DNA from: Acidimicrobiia bacterium
GTDB lineage: Bacteria > Actinomycetota > Acidimicrobiia > IMCC26256 > JAMXLJ01
Direction of reading: 5' to 3'
NCBI GenBank assembly: GCA_024281095.1
Contig: JAMXLJ010000011.1
Span: 1 to 64,000 of the forward strand
Length of the DNA: 64,000 nt
In this document: positions 24,818 through 34,145 of the stretch, one piece after another
How positions within the stretch are numbered: position 1 is the first letter of the stretch
Layout: each line of letters starts with the position of its first letter
Position numbers and translations under genes: made by a program
Notes under the pieces: generated by a model
Databases searched by the model: none
Told to the model about the DNA's origin: nothing
What the model saw: the letters and a program-made list of their open reading frames with translations, nothing else

Positions 24818-25746
24818 CGACCGCGGCCGTGCTCGTCGTCGTGGCTCTCCTCTTCGGTCCAGTCACTGCCCATCGAGAGGAACGCGAAGATCACGAGTGT
24901 CAGACCGGTGGAGACCTCGATCAGTTCGCTCGCGGAGAACGCCTGGAGGAGACCACCGCTGCGGATCGTCTGGACCTGGCCGAGCGGCAGCACGTTGGCG
25001 GAGAAGGAGCCTTTCAGCACCAGGCCGGCAACTTCGAGGCCGATGATCGCGGCCGCGCCGAGCATCTCGAGGTTCTCGAGCGTGTTGCGGCGCACGATGC
25101 GGCTCACCGCGCGGTGGCCGTACGCGACGTACGCGAGCAGTACGACACCGGTGAGGACGGCGCCGGCCGGAAAGCCACCGCCGGGGGAATAGCCCCACGC
25201 GGCCAGGTAGATGCCGGCGACCGCGAGCACGGGCGCGACGGCCCGGATGCCGCCGCGTACGACGACGGTCATCGCTGTCGCACGCTCCGGCTCGCGCGAC
25301 CCGACCCGGCTGTGTGGTTCGCGCGGCGGACCGGCCGAGTCGTCGGCCCGTTCCTCCTGCTCCGCGGCCGCGCTTTCCGGTGACTTCTGGCCTCCGCGCG
25401 CGCGGCCGCCGCGTAGACCGAGCTGCTCCTCGCTCGCCAGCACGTCTTCGAGCAGCACCGTACGGCGACGCTCCTTGCTGCGGCTGATGACGACCACGCC
25501 GACCACGGCGGCGAGCAAGAGGAACGTCTCTCCGAACGTGTCGAAGCCGCGGGTGCCGTACACGATCTCGTTCACGGGCTCGGTCGTGTGCCACTTCGGG
25601 ATGGCGACCTCCATCGCGTATCTCGCGACCGCGGGGAGCGGCGCGCCGTCGCGCGGCAGCGTGAAGACGGCGGCACCGAGGCACGTCGCGACCGCGGCCA
25701 CGAGCAACAGTCCCAACTTCGGCCGGTGCAGGTCGGCCCGCGCCAC
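24814..25746 (-). CDS. Fused antiporter subunit: MbhE-like domain plus MrpB
   Basis: A 310-residue fusion. Residues 1-105 carry two helices with VNEIVYGTRGFDTFGETFLLLAAVVGV, the signature of the MbhE domain (equivalent to the far C-terminus of MrpA). A hydrophilic linker of about 50 residues rich in Glu, Arg and Ala follows. From residue 159 the sequence is MrpB (GGIRAVAPVLAVAGIYLAAW, YSPGGGFPAGAVLTGV, ASELIEVSTGLTLV). The GTG start at 25746 has AAGGAG upstream and overlaps the preceding TAG by one base. In most Mrp operons these are in separate proteins. Confidence 0.8.
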   Translation of the reverse strand: MARADLHRPKLGLLLVAAVATCLGAAVFTLPRDGAPLPAVARYAMEVAIPKWHTTEPVNEIVYGTRGFDTFGETFLLLAAVVGVVVISRSKERRRTVLLEDVLASEEQLGLRGGRARGGQKSPESAAAEQEERADDSAGPPREPHSRVGSREPERATAMTVVVRGGIRAVAPVLAVAGIYLAAWGYSPGGGFPAGAVLTGVVLLAYVAYGHRAVSRIVRRNTLENLEMLGAAAIIGLEVAGLVLKGSFSANVLPLGQVQTIRSGGLLQAFSASELIEVSTGLTLVIFAFLSMGSDWTEEESHDDEHGRGR

Positions 25747-26045
25747 TATTCGTCTCCTTGGTCGCGCGTCTCGCCGATCTCGCTCAACTCCGGGCGCTCG
25801 CCGACATGTGGCCGCGTCTTCCCGATGGCAAGCAGGTAGAGCGCCGGGAGTGCGATCGCGCCGACGACCACCTCGGAGTGGGCGACGTCGGGCGCGTGGA
25901 GCACGACGAACAGCAGCGAGAGCACGGTGCCGACCGCTGAGAGCGCCATGACCGACGCGTTCAGGTTCTCCAGGAACACGACGAGCACCGCGCACACGAG
26001 GATCACGACGAGACACGCGATGTCGATGCTCCAGAAGAGGTTCAT
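25746..26045 (-). CDS. DUF4040 antiporter subunit (MbhD-like)
   Basis: A 99-residue protein with three hydrophobic helices. LNASVMALSAVGTVLSLLFVVLHAPDVAHSEVVVGAIALPALYLLA matches the DUF4040/MbhD domain, normally found near the C-terminus of full-length MrpA. Here it is a separate gene. Its ATG overlaps the mrpG stop (ATGA), and its stop overlaps the next start by one base. It forms the MrpA-like connector of the antiporter together with the following fusion protein. Confidence 0.82.
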   Translation of the reverse strand: MNLFWSIDIACLVVILVCAVLVVFLENLNASVMALSAVGTVLSLLFVVLHAPDVAHSEVVVGAIALPALYLLAIGKTRPHVGERPELSEIGETRDQGDE

Positions 26046-26374
26046 CCTTCGCGTCGTTCTCGCGGCATGTCGACGACCGATCCCGGCGCCATCTCGATCC
26101 CCCGCTTGTACGCGGCGCGGGTCAGCGCGTGAGACGCCACGGGATTCAGCACGAACAACAGGAAGGCCACGAGTAGCGCGCGGCTCCCGTACGGCGACAC
26201 CGGCCCCTTGGCGACCACAATGGCAATCAGTACCGGGATCGAGCCCATGGTGACGTTCTTGGTGGAGCACTGCACGCGCGTGTACAGGTCAGGCATGCGC
26301 AGGATGCCGACCACGCCGCTCAACGAAAAGCACAGTCCGACGGCGGCGATGGCAACTGCAACCGCGTCCCTCAC
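26042..26374 (-). CDS. mrpG: Antiporter subunit G
   Basis: A 110-residue protein with three helices. FSLSGVVGILRMPDLYTRVQCSTKNVTMGSIPVL is the MrpG/MnhG/MbhC signature. The GTG at 26374 overlaps the mrpF stop (GTGA), which fits the coupled pattern of the operon better than an ATG ten codons earlier inside mrpF. A charged C-terminal tail (RRAYKRGIEMAP region) extends into the cytoplasm. Confidence 0.87.
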   Translation of the reverse strand: MRDAVAVAIAAVGLCFSLSGVVGILRMPDLYTRVQCSTKNVTMGSIPVLIAIVVAKGPVSPYGSRALLVAFLLFVLNPVASHALTRAAYKRGIEMAPGSVVDMPRERREG

Positions 26375-26619
26375 AAGAGGCCCCGTTCCAGGTAACGCGC
26401 CCACACGATCGTGCCGAAGTAGCTGAACGACGACAGCCAGAGCGCGACGTCCGCGTACGGGCTGCGGTCGGCGAACACTGCGTACGCGAGGAGCGACAGC
26501 GTCGCCTGCGTCGCGATCGTGTTCAACGCGACGACGCGGTCGGACACGGTGGGTCCGACGGCGAGCCGCACGACGAGCGGCAGCGCGACGATCACCTCGA
26601 GCAGCGCAATCCAGCCCAC
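26371..26619 (-). CDS. mrpF: Antiporter subunit F
   Basis: An 82-residue protein with three predicted helices. [30 protein letters not shown] is the MrpF/MnhF/MbhB signature. The GTG at 26619 lies three bases after the mrpE stop. It is a small structural subunit of the cation/H+ antiporter and overlaps mrpG by four bases. Confidence 0.85.
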   Translation of the reverse strand: MGWIALLEVIVALPLVVRLAVGPTVSDRVVALNTIATQATLSLLAYAVFADRSPYADVALWLSSFSYFGTIVWARYLERGLL

Positions 26620-26621
26620 GG

Positions 26622-27137
26622 CTACCGGGCCGGTTCGGGGGTCTCGAGCGGCACGACGTCCTGCTCGATCGGGCCGTTGATCAACTGCCTCGCCTCCTGC
26701 GGGTCGGTCGTGGTGACCCAGATCCAGTGGTAGAGGAGCTCGTGGCGCTCCGGATCCACGTCGACGAGCTGGTTGTCGACGATCAGCGAGGTGATCACTC
26801 CGACCGCCGTCATGCCCGCTGCGGTCGTGGTCTCGGTCGGCACGATCACCATGCCGGGCCGGATGGGAAGCGACGGCGTCCAGATCCGGCGGGCGAGCAC
26901 CAGGTTCGCGACCACCATGCGACGGGCTGCCTTCACGCACAGGCGCAGCACCCGCCACAGCCGGGCGGGCTCGAGAATGCGCCACGGCGCGACACCACGG
27001 TCGGCCGGAAGCAGGCCCACGGCCACGACGACGGCGATACCGGCTCCGAAGGCGACCTGCTCGGTCGTCAGCGTCCACGTGAGCAGAACCCACGTGAGGA
27101 ACGCCCAGGCGGCGAGGACGACGAAGCGCCGGATCAC
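26622..27137 (-). CDS. mrpE: Antiporter subunit E
   Basis: A 171-residue MrpE/MnhE/MbhA protein: two N-terminal helices followed by a cytoplasmic domain with [51 protein letters not shown]. The GTG at 27137 gives a start directly at the first helix ([16 protein letters not shown]). It is the first gene of the seven-gene operon and is divergent from msrA; both promoters must lie in the 111-base gap. Confidence 0.85.
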   Translation of the reverse strand: MIRRFVVLAAWAFLTWVLLTWTLTTEQVAFGAGIAVVVAVGLLPADRGVAPWRILEPARLWRVLRLCVKAARRMVVANLVLARRIWTPSLPIRPGMVIVPTETTTAAGMTAVGVITSLIVDNQLVDVDPERHELLYHWIWVTTTDPQEARQLINGPIEQDVVPLETPEPAR

Positions 27138-27196
27138 GCAGAATGTTTTCGCCGGACGCGGGCCGGGCCAAACGGCGGCCGCCGGCTTGCGCAGGT

Positions 27197-27224
27197 GGGA
27201 ACGAACCTCACCGCGGGGGTGTTG
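27197..27224 (+). promoter_or_regulatory. Sigma-R/SigH-type promoter of msrA
   Basis: GGGAAC (27197-27202), an 18-base spacer, then GTTG (27221-27224) match the GGGAAY-N18-GTT consensus of the actinobacterial disulfide-stress sigma factor. It places transcription start about 20 bases before the msrA GTG (27249). The same pattern precedes lon at 57539. Confidence 0.6.
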
Positions 27225-27248
27225 GCGCACGTATCGAGAGGAGACGAC

Positions 27249-27896
27249 GTGTTCGGACGACACAAGAGCGAGATGCCGGCGCCCGACAAGGCCCTTGCGG
27301 GCCGGACGACGCCGCTCGAGGTTCCGGAGCACCATTTTGTGAACGGCGCCGGCCTCGAGCCCCCGTTCCCCGAGGGTACCGAGCAGGCAGTGTTCGGGAT
27401 GGGGTGCTTCTGGGGTGCGGAGCGGAAGTTCTGGGAGACGCCGGGCGTCGTCGTGACCGCGGTCGGCTACGCCGGCGGGTTCACGCCGAATCCCACGTAC
27501 GAGGAGGTCTGCAGCGGCCGCACCGGCCATGCCGAGGTTGTGCTGGTCGTGTTCGACCCCGCGCGGGTCAGTTACGAGGAACTGCTCAAGGTGTTCTGGG
27601 AGGGTCACGACCCGACTCAGGGGATGCGCCAGGGCAACGACGTCGGCACGCAGTACCGGTCCGCGATCTACACGTACGGCGAGATGCAGCAGAAGGCCGC
27701 CGAGGCGTCACGCGACGCGTACCAGGAGAAGCTGCATGCCGCGGGCTACCGAGAGATCACGACCGAGATTTGTGAGGCACCGGCGTTCTATTACGCAGAG
27801 GACTATCACCAGCAGTACCTCGCGAAGAACCCGTTCGGTTACTGCGGGCTCGGCGGCACCGGGGTCGCGTGCCCGACCGGGGTCACGGGGTCGTAG
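27249..27896 (+). CDS. msrA: Peptide methionine sulfoxide reductase A
   Basis: A 215-residue MsrA, which reduces Met-S-sulfoxide in proteins with thioredoxin. The catalytic GCFWGAE motif holds Cys53. [47 protein letters not shown] and AEDYHQQYL are typical, and a resolving Cys lies near the end ([12 protein letters not shown]). The extended N-terminus of about 45 residues fits the long actinobacterial form. The GTG at 27249 follows GAGAGGAG. The sigma-R-like promoter upstream suggests induction by thiol-oxidative stress. Confidence 0.92.
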   Translation: MFGRHKSEMPAPDKALAGRTTPLEVPEHHFVNGAGLEPPFPEGTEQAVFGMGCFWGAERKFWETPGVVVTAVGYAGGFTPNPTYEEVCSGRTGHAEVVLVVFDPARVSYEELLKVFWEGHDPTQGMRQGNDVGTQYRSAIYTYGEMQQKAAEASRDAYQEKLHAAGYREITTEICEAPAFYYAEDYHQQYLAKNPFGYCGLGGTGVACPTGVTGS

Positions 27897-27925
27897 CTCG
27901 CGGGTTGCTCGCGGTCGCGTCGTGC

Positions 27926-28768
27926 CTAGCGCAGATCGTCGACGTAACGGTCCGTGCCGGGGACCGTCGGCACGAACGGTGCGGTGAGTTGGAGACGTCC
28001 GAGCCCGGATGCGGCCACGGCGCCGGCGCCGCCGGCGAACGACACGTCCCAGCAGTCCTGTGGTTCGACTTCGGTGAGCCACAGCAGGGTGATGCGACGT
28101 TCGAGACCCGGGACGTCCTCCACGTACGACATCTTGTCCTCGGGCAGCGGCATCGGCGCGAAAGCGAGGCACATCGCCACCGGAGAGCCCGCGAGAACCT
28201 GCGGGACGCGCTCGTCGCGAAGCCACGACCACAGCTGCTCGCGCGTGACGCCTTCGGTACCGTCGACGACCTCGAGCACCAGACCCTTGTAGGGATGGTC
28301 GAGCGCGTGGATGTCGCGGGGCCCGTCGCCGTCGCGGTACACCGGCCCGACGTAGTCCTGGAACGACGTGTACACGTGCGTGCGATCGAGGTAGATGCGC
28401 CCGTCTGGGAGCAGCCGCTTGTTCGTCGCTACGGTCCAGCGGAGATGGTCCTCGTAGCGACCCGCGGTGATCCAGTACGTGGCGAGGTACTTGCCCGCGG
28501 ACAAGGGCTGCGCGATCAGGGAGTCGTCCGGCGCGCGCAACTGCTGCAGCGCGCGCGGAGCAACCCAGCGGCGACCGGCGAACATCCACGGCATCGCCAT
28601 CGCGCCCGAGTAGTAGTGGTCGTCCTCGTACCACCGGTTGTACGCGCGCTCGTGCCCCACGTGTGGCTCGACGAGCGTGATCAGCGCCGAGCCGATCTTC
28701 GTGTCGTACGGCCCGACGGACGGCAGGGTCGAATATGGGTTCGTCTCGGTTGTGCTGCTGTCGGTCAT
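27926..28768 (-). CDS. Conserved-type hypothetical protein, possible EthD-like fold
   Basis: A 280-residue protein without transmembrane segments. An early conserved-looking stretch (VEPHVGHERAYNRWYEDDHYYSGAM) and a later matching half (LVLEVVDGTEGVTREQLWSWL, RITLLWLTEVEP) suggest two ferredoxin-like repeats, as in EthD/dimeric-barrel proteins. I do not recognise a defined function. It is convergent with msrA (29-base gap) and downstream of the Lon-like protease gene on the same strand. Confidence 0.6.
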   Translation of the reverse strand: MTDSSTTETNPYSTLPSVGPYDTKIGSALITLVEPHVGHERAYNRWYEDDHYYSGAMAMPWMFAGRRWVAPRALQQLRAPDDSLIAQPLSAGKYLATYWITAGRYEDHLRWTVATNKRLLPDGRIYLDRTHVYTSFQDYVGPVYRDGDGPRDIHALDHPYKGLVLEVVDGTEGVTREQLWSWLRDERVPQVLAGSPVAMCLAFAPMPLPEDKMSYVEDVPGLERRITLLWLTEVEPQDCWDVSFAGGAGAVAASGLGRLQLTAPFVPTVPGTDRYVDDLR

Positions 28769-28811
28769 GCCGTGTTTCTAGCCGCAGTCGGGTCGGCCCC
28801 CGGTTGCCCGC

Positions 28812-29729
28812 CTAGCCCCGGGTGTGGGCGAGGAGCGTGACCGCGGCCTGGCACGCGGGCGGGCTCCCGCTGTAACCGCAGAGCCAGGCCAGCGCGTCGG
28901 CCGGCTCGCTCACCGCGATGATGGCGGTGCCGCGGTGGTCGCGGGCCGCCACGCCGTCGGCTGCGTACGGCGAGGCGGCCACGACCGACGGCTGCCACGG
29001 CCACAGGCCGCCGGCCCGCACCGCGTCGAGGAAGTCGTCCGGGCGCGCGGTCGAGGTCGGGACCGCCCCGAGGGCGTTCGTGGAAGGCACGAACACCACC
29101 CGGACCCCCGCCGAACGTGCGGCCGCGACCTTCTGGTCGAGGCCGCCGATGGGCTCGATGCTGCCGTCGGGCCCGATCACGCCGGTGGCCGCGACGTCGA
29201 CGCCGCCGGTGATGTCGCCGGGCAGGAGCACGGCCAGGTACCCGAGCAGGTACGCGAAGCCGGCCGAGTCGCCGTGGAGCGATCCGACGGCCGGCCACGC
29301 CCGCGGCTGCATGGTCTGTACCGCTCCGAGCGCGCCGAGCTGCGCGGCCTGCCACGCATCGACGGCGGCCTGCCGGCTGCGATGGTCGCCGGACGCGCTG
29401 CGGGGCCCGGGCGACGCGGCCACGCGCGGCGCGCTCGCGTCGTGCCGCCCGACCACGTCGGCCAGCACGTCCCAGGGTGCCCGTCGCTCGTGCACCACGC
29501 TCAGGTAGAAGATGCGCCCGCCGCGGCGCTTCGCGGTGCCCGCTCCCGAGGCACGCGAGTGGGCCGAGAATGCGAGCGGCTGCGCCTCTCCGTACACGAC
29601 CGCGGGTGACGCGAGGATGATGGTGATCGCGAGCACGACGGCGACCATGGTGACCGCGCGCGCGACGAGGGTGATCGTCGAGCCGGAGCTCGTCCCCGTC
29701 GTGTCGGCTACGCCGTCAGCCCGCCCCAC
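28812..29729 (-). CDS. Membrane-anchored Lon-like (S16) protease
   Basis: A 305-residue protein with one N-terminal hydrophobic segment (residues about 22-45) and an extracytoplasmic S16 peptidase domain. The catalytic Ser155 (LHGDSAGFAYLLGYL) and Lys200 (GLDQKVAAARSAGV) are 45 residues apart, close to the 43 of Lon; GVIGPDGSIEPIGG is the Lon strand between them. The usual GPSAG is GDSAG here. There is no ATPase or PDZ domain, so it is an ATP-independent surface protease. The start is a GTG. It is followed on the same strand by the gene at 27926, with a 43-base gap. Confidence 0.75.
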   Translation of the reverse strand: MGRADGVADTTGTSSGSTITLVARAVTMVAVVLAITIILASPAVVYGEAQPLAFSAHSRASGAGTAKRRGGRIFYLSVVHERRAPWDVLADVVGRHDASAPRVAASPGPRSASGDHRSRQAAVDAWQAAQLGALGAVQTMQPRAWPAVGSLHGDSAGFAYLLGYLAVLLPGDITGGVDVAATGVIGPDGSIEPIGGLDQKVAAARSAGVRVVFVPSTNALGAVPTSTARPDDFLDAVRAGGLWPWQPSVVAASPYAADGVAARDHRGTAIIAVSEPADALAWLCGYSGSPPACQAAVTLLAHTRG

Positions 29730-29821
29730 GCATTGACTGTCTTACCCGGCGCCGCCCCGGCCTGTCATGTGCCCCGCGCACCCGCAGGGTCGCCCCTCGA
29801 CCATGTGCCCCTCACCGGCCG

Positions 29822-30634
29822 TCACCCGCCGTCATCCGCGGTCACGAAGTCGACGAGTTGCTCCACCGCGCCGACGAACGGCGTCTCGAGGTCGCGATAG
29901 CTCCTCACCGCGCCGAGCAGCGTTCGCCAGAACGTCCGCGGATCCCCGACACCGAGCGCGACGCAGACGCCTTCCTTCCACGGCGTGCCCTTGGGGACCC
30001 GCGGCCACTCGGAGAGGCCCACGAGCCCCGGACGCACGGCCTCCCACACGTCCACGAAGGGCGTGCCGGTGACGAGCACGTGCGGGTGCCGCACCTCGGC
30101 GGCGAGCCGGGCCTCTTTGGTGCCCGGCACGAGGTGATCGACGAGCACGCCGAGGCGGCGACCGGGGCCCGGCGCGAACTGTCGGACCGCGACGGCCAGA
30201 TGGTCGATGCCGTCGAGGCGCTCCACGACGACGCCCTCCACCCGCAAGTCGTCGCCCCACACCCGCTCGACGAGCTCGGCATCGTGCACGCCTTCGACGT
30301 AGATCCGCCCGGCCCGTGCCGTACGAGCTTTCGCGTCGACGTGACGGGATCCCGACGCGGTGTGAGCGGGCGCCGCGGCAGTCCGCTCGCGCCGAACCAC
30401 CAGCGTGACCGCGGCGCCGTCCACCGCGAAGGCGCCCGGCTCGAGTGGGAAGACACGTTCGACGCCCGTGGCGCCGCGCAAGGTGATCGTGCCGAGCTCG
30501 ATGACGCGCACGACCCCCGTGAACCCGCTCGCGCGGTGGCGCACCGTCATCCCGGGCCGAGCGTCGAGAGTGGGGTAGAGCGTCGCGACGCGAGCCGGCC
30601 CGTCGACCGGTCCTCCGAGGATTCCTCCGGGCAT
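29822..30634 (-). CDS. DUF3097 family protein
   Basis: A 270-residue protein of the actinobacterial DUF3097 family. The N-terminal beta domain (ARPGMTVRHRASGFTGVVRVIELG) is followed by a TOPRIM-like part: IYVEGVHDAELVERVWGDDLRVEGVVVERLDG, GVLVDHLVPGTKEARLA and HVLVTGTPFVDVWEAVRP. TOPRIM-type Glu and Asp residues suggest nucleic-acid or nucleotide chemistry, but no activity is established. It is divergent from the amidase gene, with 63 bases between starts. Confidence 0.82.
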   Translation of the reverse strand: MPGGILGGPVDGPARVATLYPTLDARPGMTVRHRASGFTGVVRVIELGTITLRGATGVERVFPLEPGAFAVDGAAVTLVVRRERTAAAPAHTASGSRHVDAKARTARAGRIYVEGVHDAELVERVWGDDLRVEGVVVERLDGIDHLAVAVRQFAPGPGRRLGVLVDHLVPGTKEARLAAEVRHPHVLVTGTPFVDVWEAVRPGLVGLSEWPRVPKGTPWKEGVCVALGVGDPRTFWRTLLGAVRSYRDLETPFVGAVEQLVDFVTADDGG

Positions 30635-30697
30635 GAGCGTTCGAAGCTACCGGTGCCCAGAAGTGCGCGGGGGGATGCCGTTGGTACGGTGCCGGGC

Positions 30698-32155
30698 ATG
30701 CAACCCGACGAACTCGCCGCCCTCGACGCGACCGGGCAGGCCGACCTCGTGCGCCGAGGCGTGTGCTCGCCTCGTGAGCTGGTCGATGCCGCCATCGACC
30801 GGATCGAGCGTCTCAATCCCGAGCTCAACGCGGTCATCCATCCGTTGTTCGAGAAGGCGAGACGGGCTGCCGACGACGCGCGTCACGAGGCACCCTTCCG
30901 GGGCGTTCCGTTCTGCGTGAAGGACGCGGTGTGTCACACGGCCGGTGATCCGTATCACGTAGGGATGCAGTTCCTGAAGGACCGCAAGTGGGTGGAGACG
31001 GGCGACAGTCATCTCGCGCGGCGTTTCCGCCAAGCCGGCTTCGTGTTCGTCGGCAAGACGAACACGCCCGAGCTCGCGACGTCCATCACCACCGAGCCCC
31101 TTGCCTACGGGGCGACCCACAACCCTTGGGACTTGAGCCGTTCACCGGGCGGGTCGAGCGGCGGCTCCGCCGCAGCCGTCGCGTCGGGGATGGTCCCGGC
31201 CGCGCACGCGAACGACATGGGCGGGTCGATTCGTGCGCCTGCGAGCGAGTGCGGCCTCGTCGGCCTGAAGCCATCGCGGGGGCGCACATCGCTCGGTCCG
31301 GCGTTCGGTGAGTACTGGGGCCCGTTGACCCACGAGTTCGTCGTGGTGCACAGCGTTCGCGACGTGGCGGGCATCCTCGACGCGGTCGCGGGAGCCGAGC
31401 CCGGCGATCCCTACACGGCGCCGGCGCCGCGGCGGCCGTTCGTACAGGAGGTCGGGGCCGATCCCGGCCGGCTGCGCATCGGCCTCCACGCCGGCATTCC
31501 GGCCATGGGCCGCGACGCCCACCCGGAGTGTGTCGCCGCCGTTGAGGGCGCGGGCCTCCTTCTCGAGCGCGCGGGCCACGTCGTGGAGCGGTCGCGGCCG
31601 AGCGCGCTCGACGACGAGGACGTGTTCGGGCCGTTTGCAACCATCATGAGCGCGGCGATCGCCCGTGATCTCGATCGTTGGAGTGACCGAACCGGCGACC
31701 CGATCGGCCCCGGCGACGTCGAGCCCGGGAATTGGTCGATGGCCGAATTCGGCCGCACGATCACGGCGCCTGCGTACCTCGCCGCAGTAGAAGCACTTCA
31801 GCAGTACACGCGTGCCATCGCGCGTTGGTGGTCACCACCCGACGGCTCGCCCGGTTTCGACGTGCTGGTGATGCCGACGATCTCACGGCCGCCGCCGGAG
31901 CTCGGTCTGATGGCGCCGCTCGCGGACCCCGAGGCGGCGATGTCGTTGATGAGCGAGCTCGCGCACATGACGGCGCCGTGGAACGCCACCGGGCAGCCCG
32001 CGATGTCGTTGCCGTTGCACTGGACGGACGACGGCCTGCCGGTGGGGGTGCAGCTCGTCGCCGCGTACGGCCGCGACGACCTGTTGCTGCGGGTGGCGTC
32101 GCAGTTGGAGCAGTCGGCGCCGTGGGCGCATCGCCGCCCGCCGGTCTTCGCGTGA
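30698..32155 (+). CDS. Amidase signature enzyme
   Basis: A 485-residue amidase with the complete Ser-cisSer-Lys triad: Lys75 (FCVKDAV), Ser153 ([11 protein letters not shown]) and Ser177 ([11 protein letters not shown]). The spacing (78 and 24 residues) fits the family. It hydrolyses a carboxamide in the cytoplasm; substrate unknown. The ATG at 30698 is the first plausible start. Its TGA overlaps the GTG of the PIG-L deacetylase (GTGA), so both are translated as a unit. Confidence 0.9.
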   Translation: MQPDELAALDATGQADLVRRGVCSPRELVDAAIDRIERLNPELNAVIHPLFEKARRAADDARHEAPFRGVPFCVKDAVCHTAGDPYHVGMQFLKDRKWVETGDSHLARRFRQAGFVFVGKTNTPELATSITTEPLAYGATHNPWDLSRSPGGSSGGSAAAVASGMVPAAHANDMGGSIRAPASECGLVGLKPSRGRTSLGPAFGEYWGPLTHEFVVVHSVRDVAGILDAVAGAEPGDPYTAPAPRRPFVQEVGADPGRLRIGLHAGIPAMGRDAHPECVAAVEGAGLLLERAGHVVERSRPSALDDEDVFGPFATIMSAAIARDLDRWSDRTGDPIGPGDVEPGNWSMAEFGRTITAPAYLAAVEALQQYTRAIARWWSPPDGSPGFDVLVMPTISRPPPELGLMAPLADPEAAMSLMSELAHMTAPWNATGQPAMSLPLHWTDDGLPVGVQLVAAYGRDDLLLRVASQLEQSAPWAHRRPPVFA

Positions 32156-32874
32156 CCTCCTCCACCGACGACGGTGTCGGGTCGGTGCTCGTCGTGTGCG
32201 CACACCCCGACGACGTCGATTTCGGCGTTGCCGGGTCGGTCGCGAAATGGACGGCGTCCGGTATCGACGTCTCGTACTGCGTCGTGACCAACGGCGACGC
32301 GGGCGGCTTCGACCCGTCGGTGCCGCGCTCGGACATCGCCGCGATTCGTCAGGCGGAGCAGCGCGCCGCTGCTGCCACTGTCGGCGTGCACGACGTCACG
32401 TTCCTCGGGTATCCCGACGGAAGACTGCTCTCGAGCATCGAGCTGCGCCGCGACATCAGCCGCGTGATCCGGCGGGTCCGGCCCGACCGCGTCGTCTCGC
32501 CGTCACCCGATCGCAACTGGGAACGCATCTACGCGAGTCATCCCGACCATCTCGCCGCGGGCGAGGCCACGGTGGCTGCCGTCTACCCCGACGCACGCAA
32601 CCCGTTCGCTCATCCCGAGCTCCTGGAGGAGGGTTACGAGCCGCACACGGTCGGGCAGCTCTGGATCATGGCTGCGTCGACCCGCAACGCGTATGTCGAC
32701 GTCACGGACACGTTCGACAAGAAGATCGCCGCCCTGCGGTGCCACGTCAGCCAGATGCCCGACCCCGACGGCGTCGAGGACCGGATCCGGGGCTGGCTCA
32801 CCGCGGTCGCAAGTGAGGCCGGCTTCCCCGAGGGACGATTGGCCGAAGGGTTCCAGGCCGTCGACACCCGCTGA
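32152..32874 (+). CDS. PIG-L/LmbE family N-deacetylase
   Basis: A 240-residue zinc-dependent deacetylase of the PIG-L/MshB/BshB type. The metal motif AHPDD (residues 17-21) and the later HPDH lie as expected; TNGDAGGFDP and LGYPDGRL are typical. Members remove N-acetyl groups from sugars or sugar conjugates, including the mycothiol precursor, but the specific substrate is not visible. It is coupled to the upstream amidase by GTGA, suggesting the two act on related amide substrates. Confidence 0.87.
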   Translation: MTSSTDDGVGSVLVVCAHPDDVDFGVAGSVAKWTASGIDVSYCVVTNGDAGGFDPSVPRSDIAAIRQAEQRAAAATVGVHDVTFLGYPDGRLLSSIELRRDISRVIRRVRPDRVVSPSPDRNWERIYASHPDHLAAGEATVAAVYPDARNPFAHPELLEEGYEPHTVGQLWIMAASTRNAYVDVTDTFDKKIAALRCHVSQMPDPDGVEDRIRGWLTAVASEAGFPEGRLAEGFQAVDTR

Positions 32875-32925
32875 GGTGTCCCCGCTCCCCGCCCGGAGCA
32901 GCGCTTGGTGCGCCCGTCTACCAGG

Positions 32926-34002
32926 TCACACGATGACGCTGCGGATCACCTCTCCCGCCTGCATGGCGCGGAACGCGTCGTTGATCTCGTCGAGCTTGAG
33001 GCGACGCGACACCATCGCGTTGAGGTCGAGACGCCCCGTCTCCACGAGGTCGACGAAGCGCGGGAAGTCACGGCGCACCTGCGCGGAGCCATAGACGCAA
33101 CCGAGCAGCTTCTTCTCCTCGAAGAACAGGCCGAAGCCCGGCAGGGTGACCTGCGCGTCCCACCTCGGCATGCCGACGACCACCGCGGTGCCGCCGCGAC
33201 GGGCGGTGTTGTACGCCTGCACGATCGTCTCCGGCAGACCGATGACCTCGAACGCATAGTCCGCGCCGCGTCCGGCGGTGGCTGCCTTCACCTGCTCGAC
33301 CGGGTCGCCCTGGGCCGGGTCGATCAGGTCGGTCGCTCCGAGTTGCTCGGCCGCCTTGCGCTTCAACTCGACGGGGTCGATCGCGAAGATGCGAGCCGCA
33401 CCGGCGATGCGCGCGCCCTGGATGACGGCCTGCCCGACACCGCCGCAGCCGATCACCGCGACCGAGGAGCCCGGCTGCACCCTCGCGGTGTTCAGCGCGG
33501 CGCCGACACCCGTGGTCACGCCGCAGCCGATGAGCGCGAGCTGCTCGGCCGGCAGTCCGGTGTCGACCTTCACCACGGCCGACTCGTCGACGGTCATCAT
33601 GTCGGCGAACGTGCCGAGCCCGGTCATCGCGATCGTGCTCGAGCCGTCCGACCGGGTGGCCTTGGGCGCCATGGTCACGGCTCCCATGTGCTCGCACAGG
33701 TTCGACTGGTCGTGCAGGCAGTACCAGCAGACGCCGCACGCGGGCGTGAACGACGCGATCACCCGATCGCCCGGCTTCACCCGTGACACGTCCTTGCCGA
33801 CGGACTCGACCGTGCCGGTGCCCTCGTGACCGAGGATGCAGGGTGGCGGCATGGGAAGCGACCCGTTCATCACGGACAGGTCGGAGTGGCACACGCCGCT
33901 GGCATCGACGTGCACGACGACGTCCTTCGGGCCCGGTGCGAGCGGACTGAGCTCCTCGACCTCGAGGGGCTGGTCCTGACCGACGAAGATGGCTGCTCGC
34001 AT
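32926..34002 (-). CDS. Zinc-dependent alcohol dehydrogenase (MDR)
   Basis: A 358-residue medium-chain dehydrogenase. Catalytic zinc ligands lie in GVCHSDLSV and GHEGTGTVESVG; the structural zinc loop is ACGVCWYCLHDQSNLC, and the NAD site is VIGCGGVGQAVIQGARIAG with Asp at the end of strand 2 (AIDPVELK). It resembles class-III/NDMA-type alcohol dehydrogenases of actinobacteria. The ATG at 34002 is preceded by a purine-rich GGAAGGGAA site. It is divergent from the Ada-AlkA gene. Confidence 0.88.
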   Translation of the reverse strand: MRAAIFVGQDQPLEVEELSPLAPGPKDVVVHVDASGVCHSDLSVMNGSLPMPPPCILGHEGTGTVESVGKDVSRVKPGDRVIASFTPACGVCWYCLHDQSNLCEHMGAVTMAPKATRSDGSSTIAMTGLGTFADMMTVDESAVVKVDTGLPAEQLALIGCGVTTGVGAALNTARVQPGSSVAVIGCGGVGQAVIQGARIAGAARIFAIDPVELKRKAAEQLGATDLIDPAQGDPVEQVKAATAGRGADYAFEVIGLPETIVQAYNTARRGGTAVVVGMPRWDAQVTLPGFGLFFEEKKLLGCVYGSAQVRRDFPRFVDLVETGRLDLNAMVSRRLKLDEINDAFRAMQAGEVIRSVIV

Positions 34003-34145
34003 CGTTCGTTCCCTTCCTGCAGGGGCGTGTGACGGCGTGTCAGACCGTAGCCGTCGGATCTCGAGGTCCGCACGCCGCCGCGGCGGTGTGCAGCCCTGTC
34101 CGAAACCCGCCAGCACGACGCCGACGCGTGGCCCAGACTGGCGTC

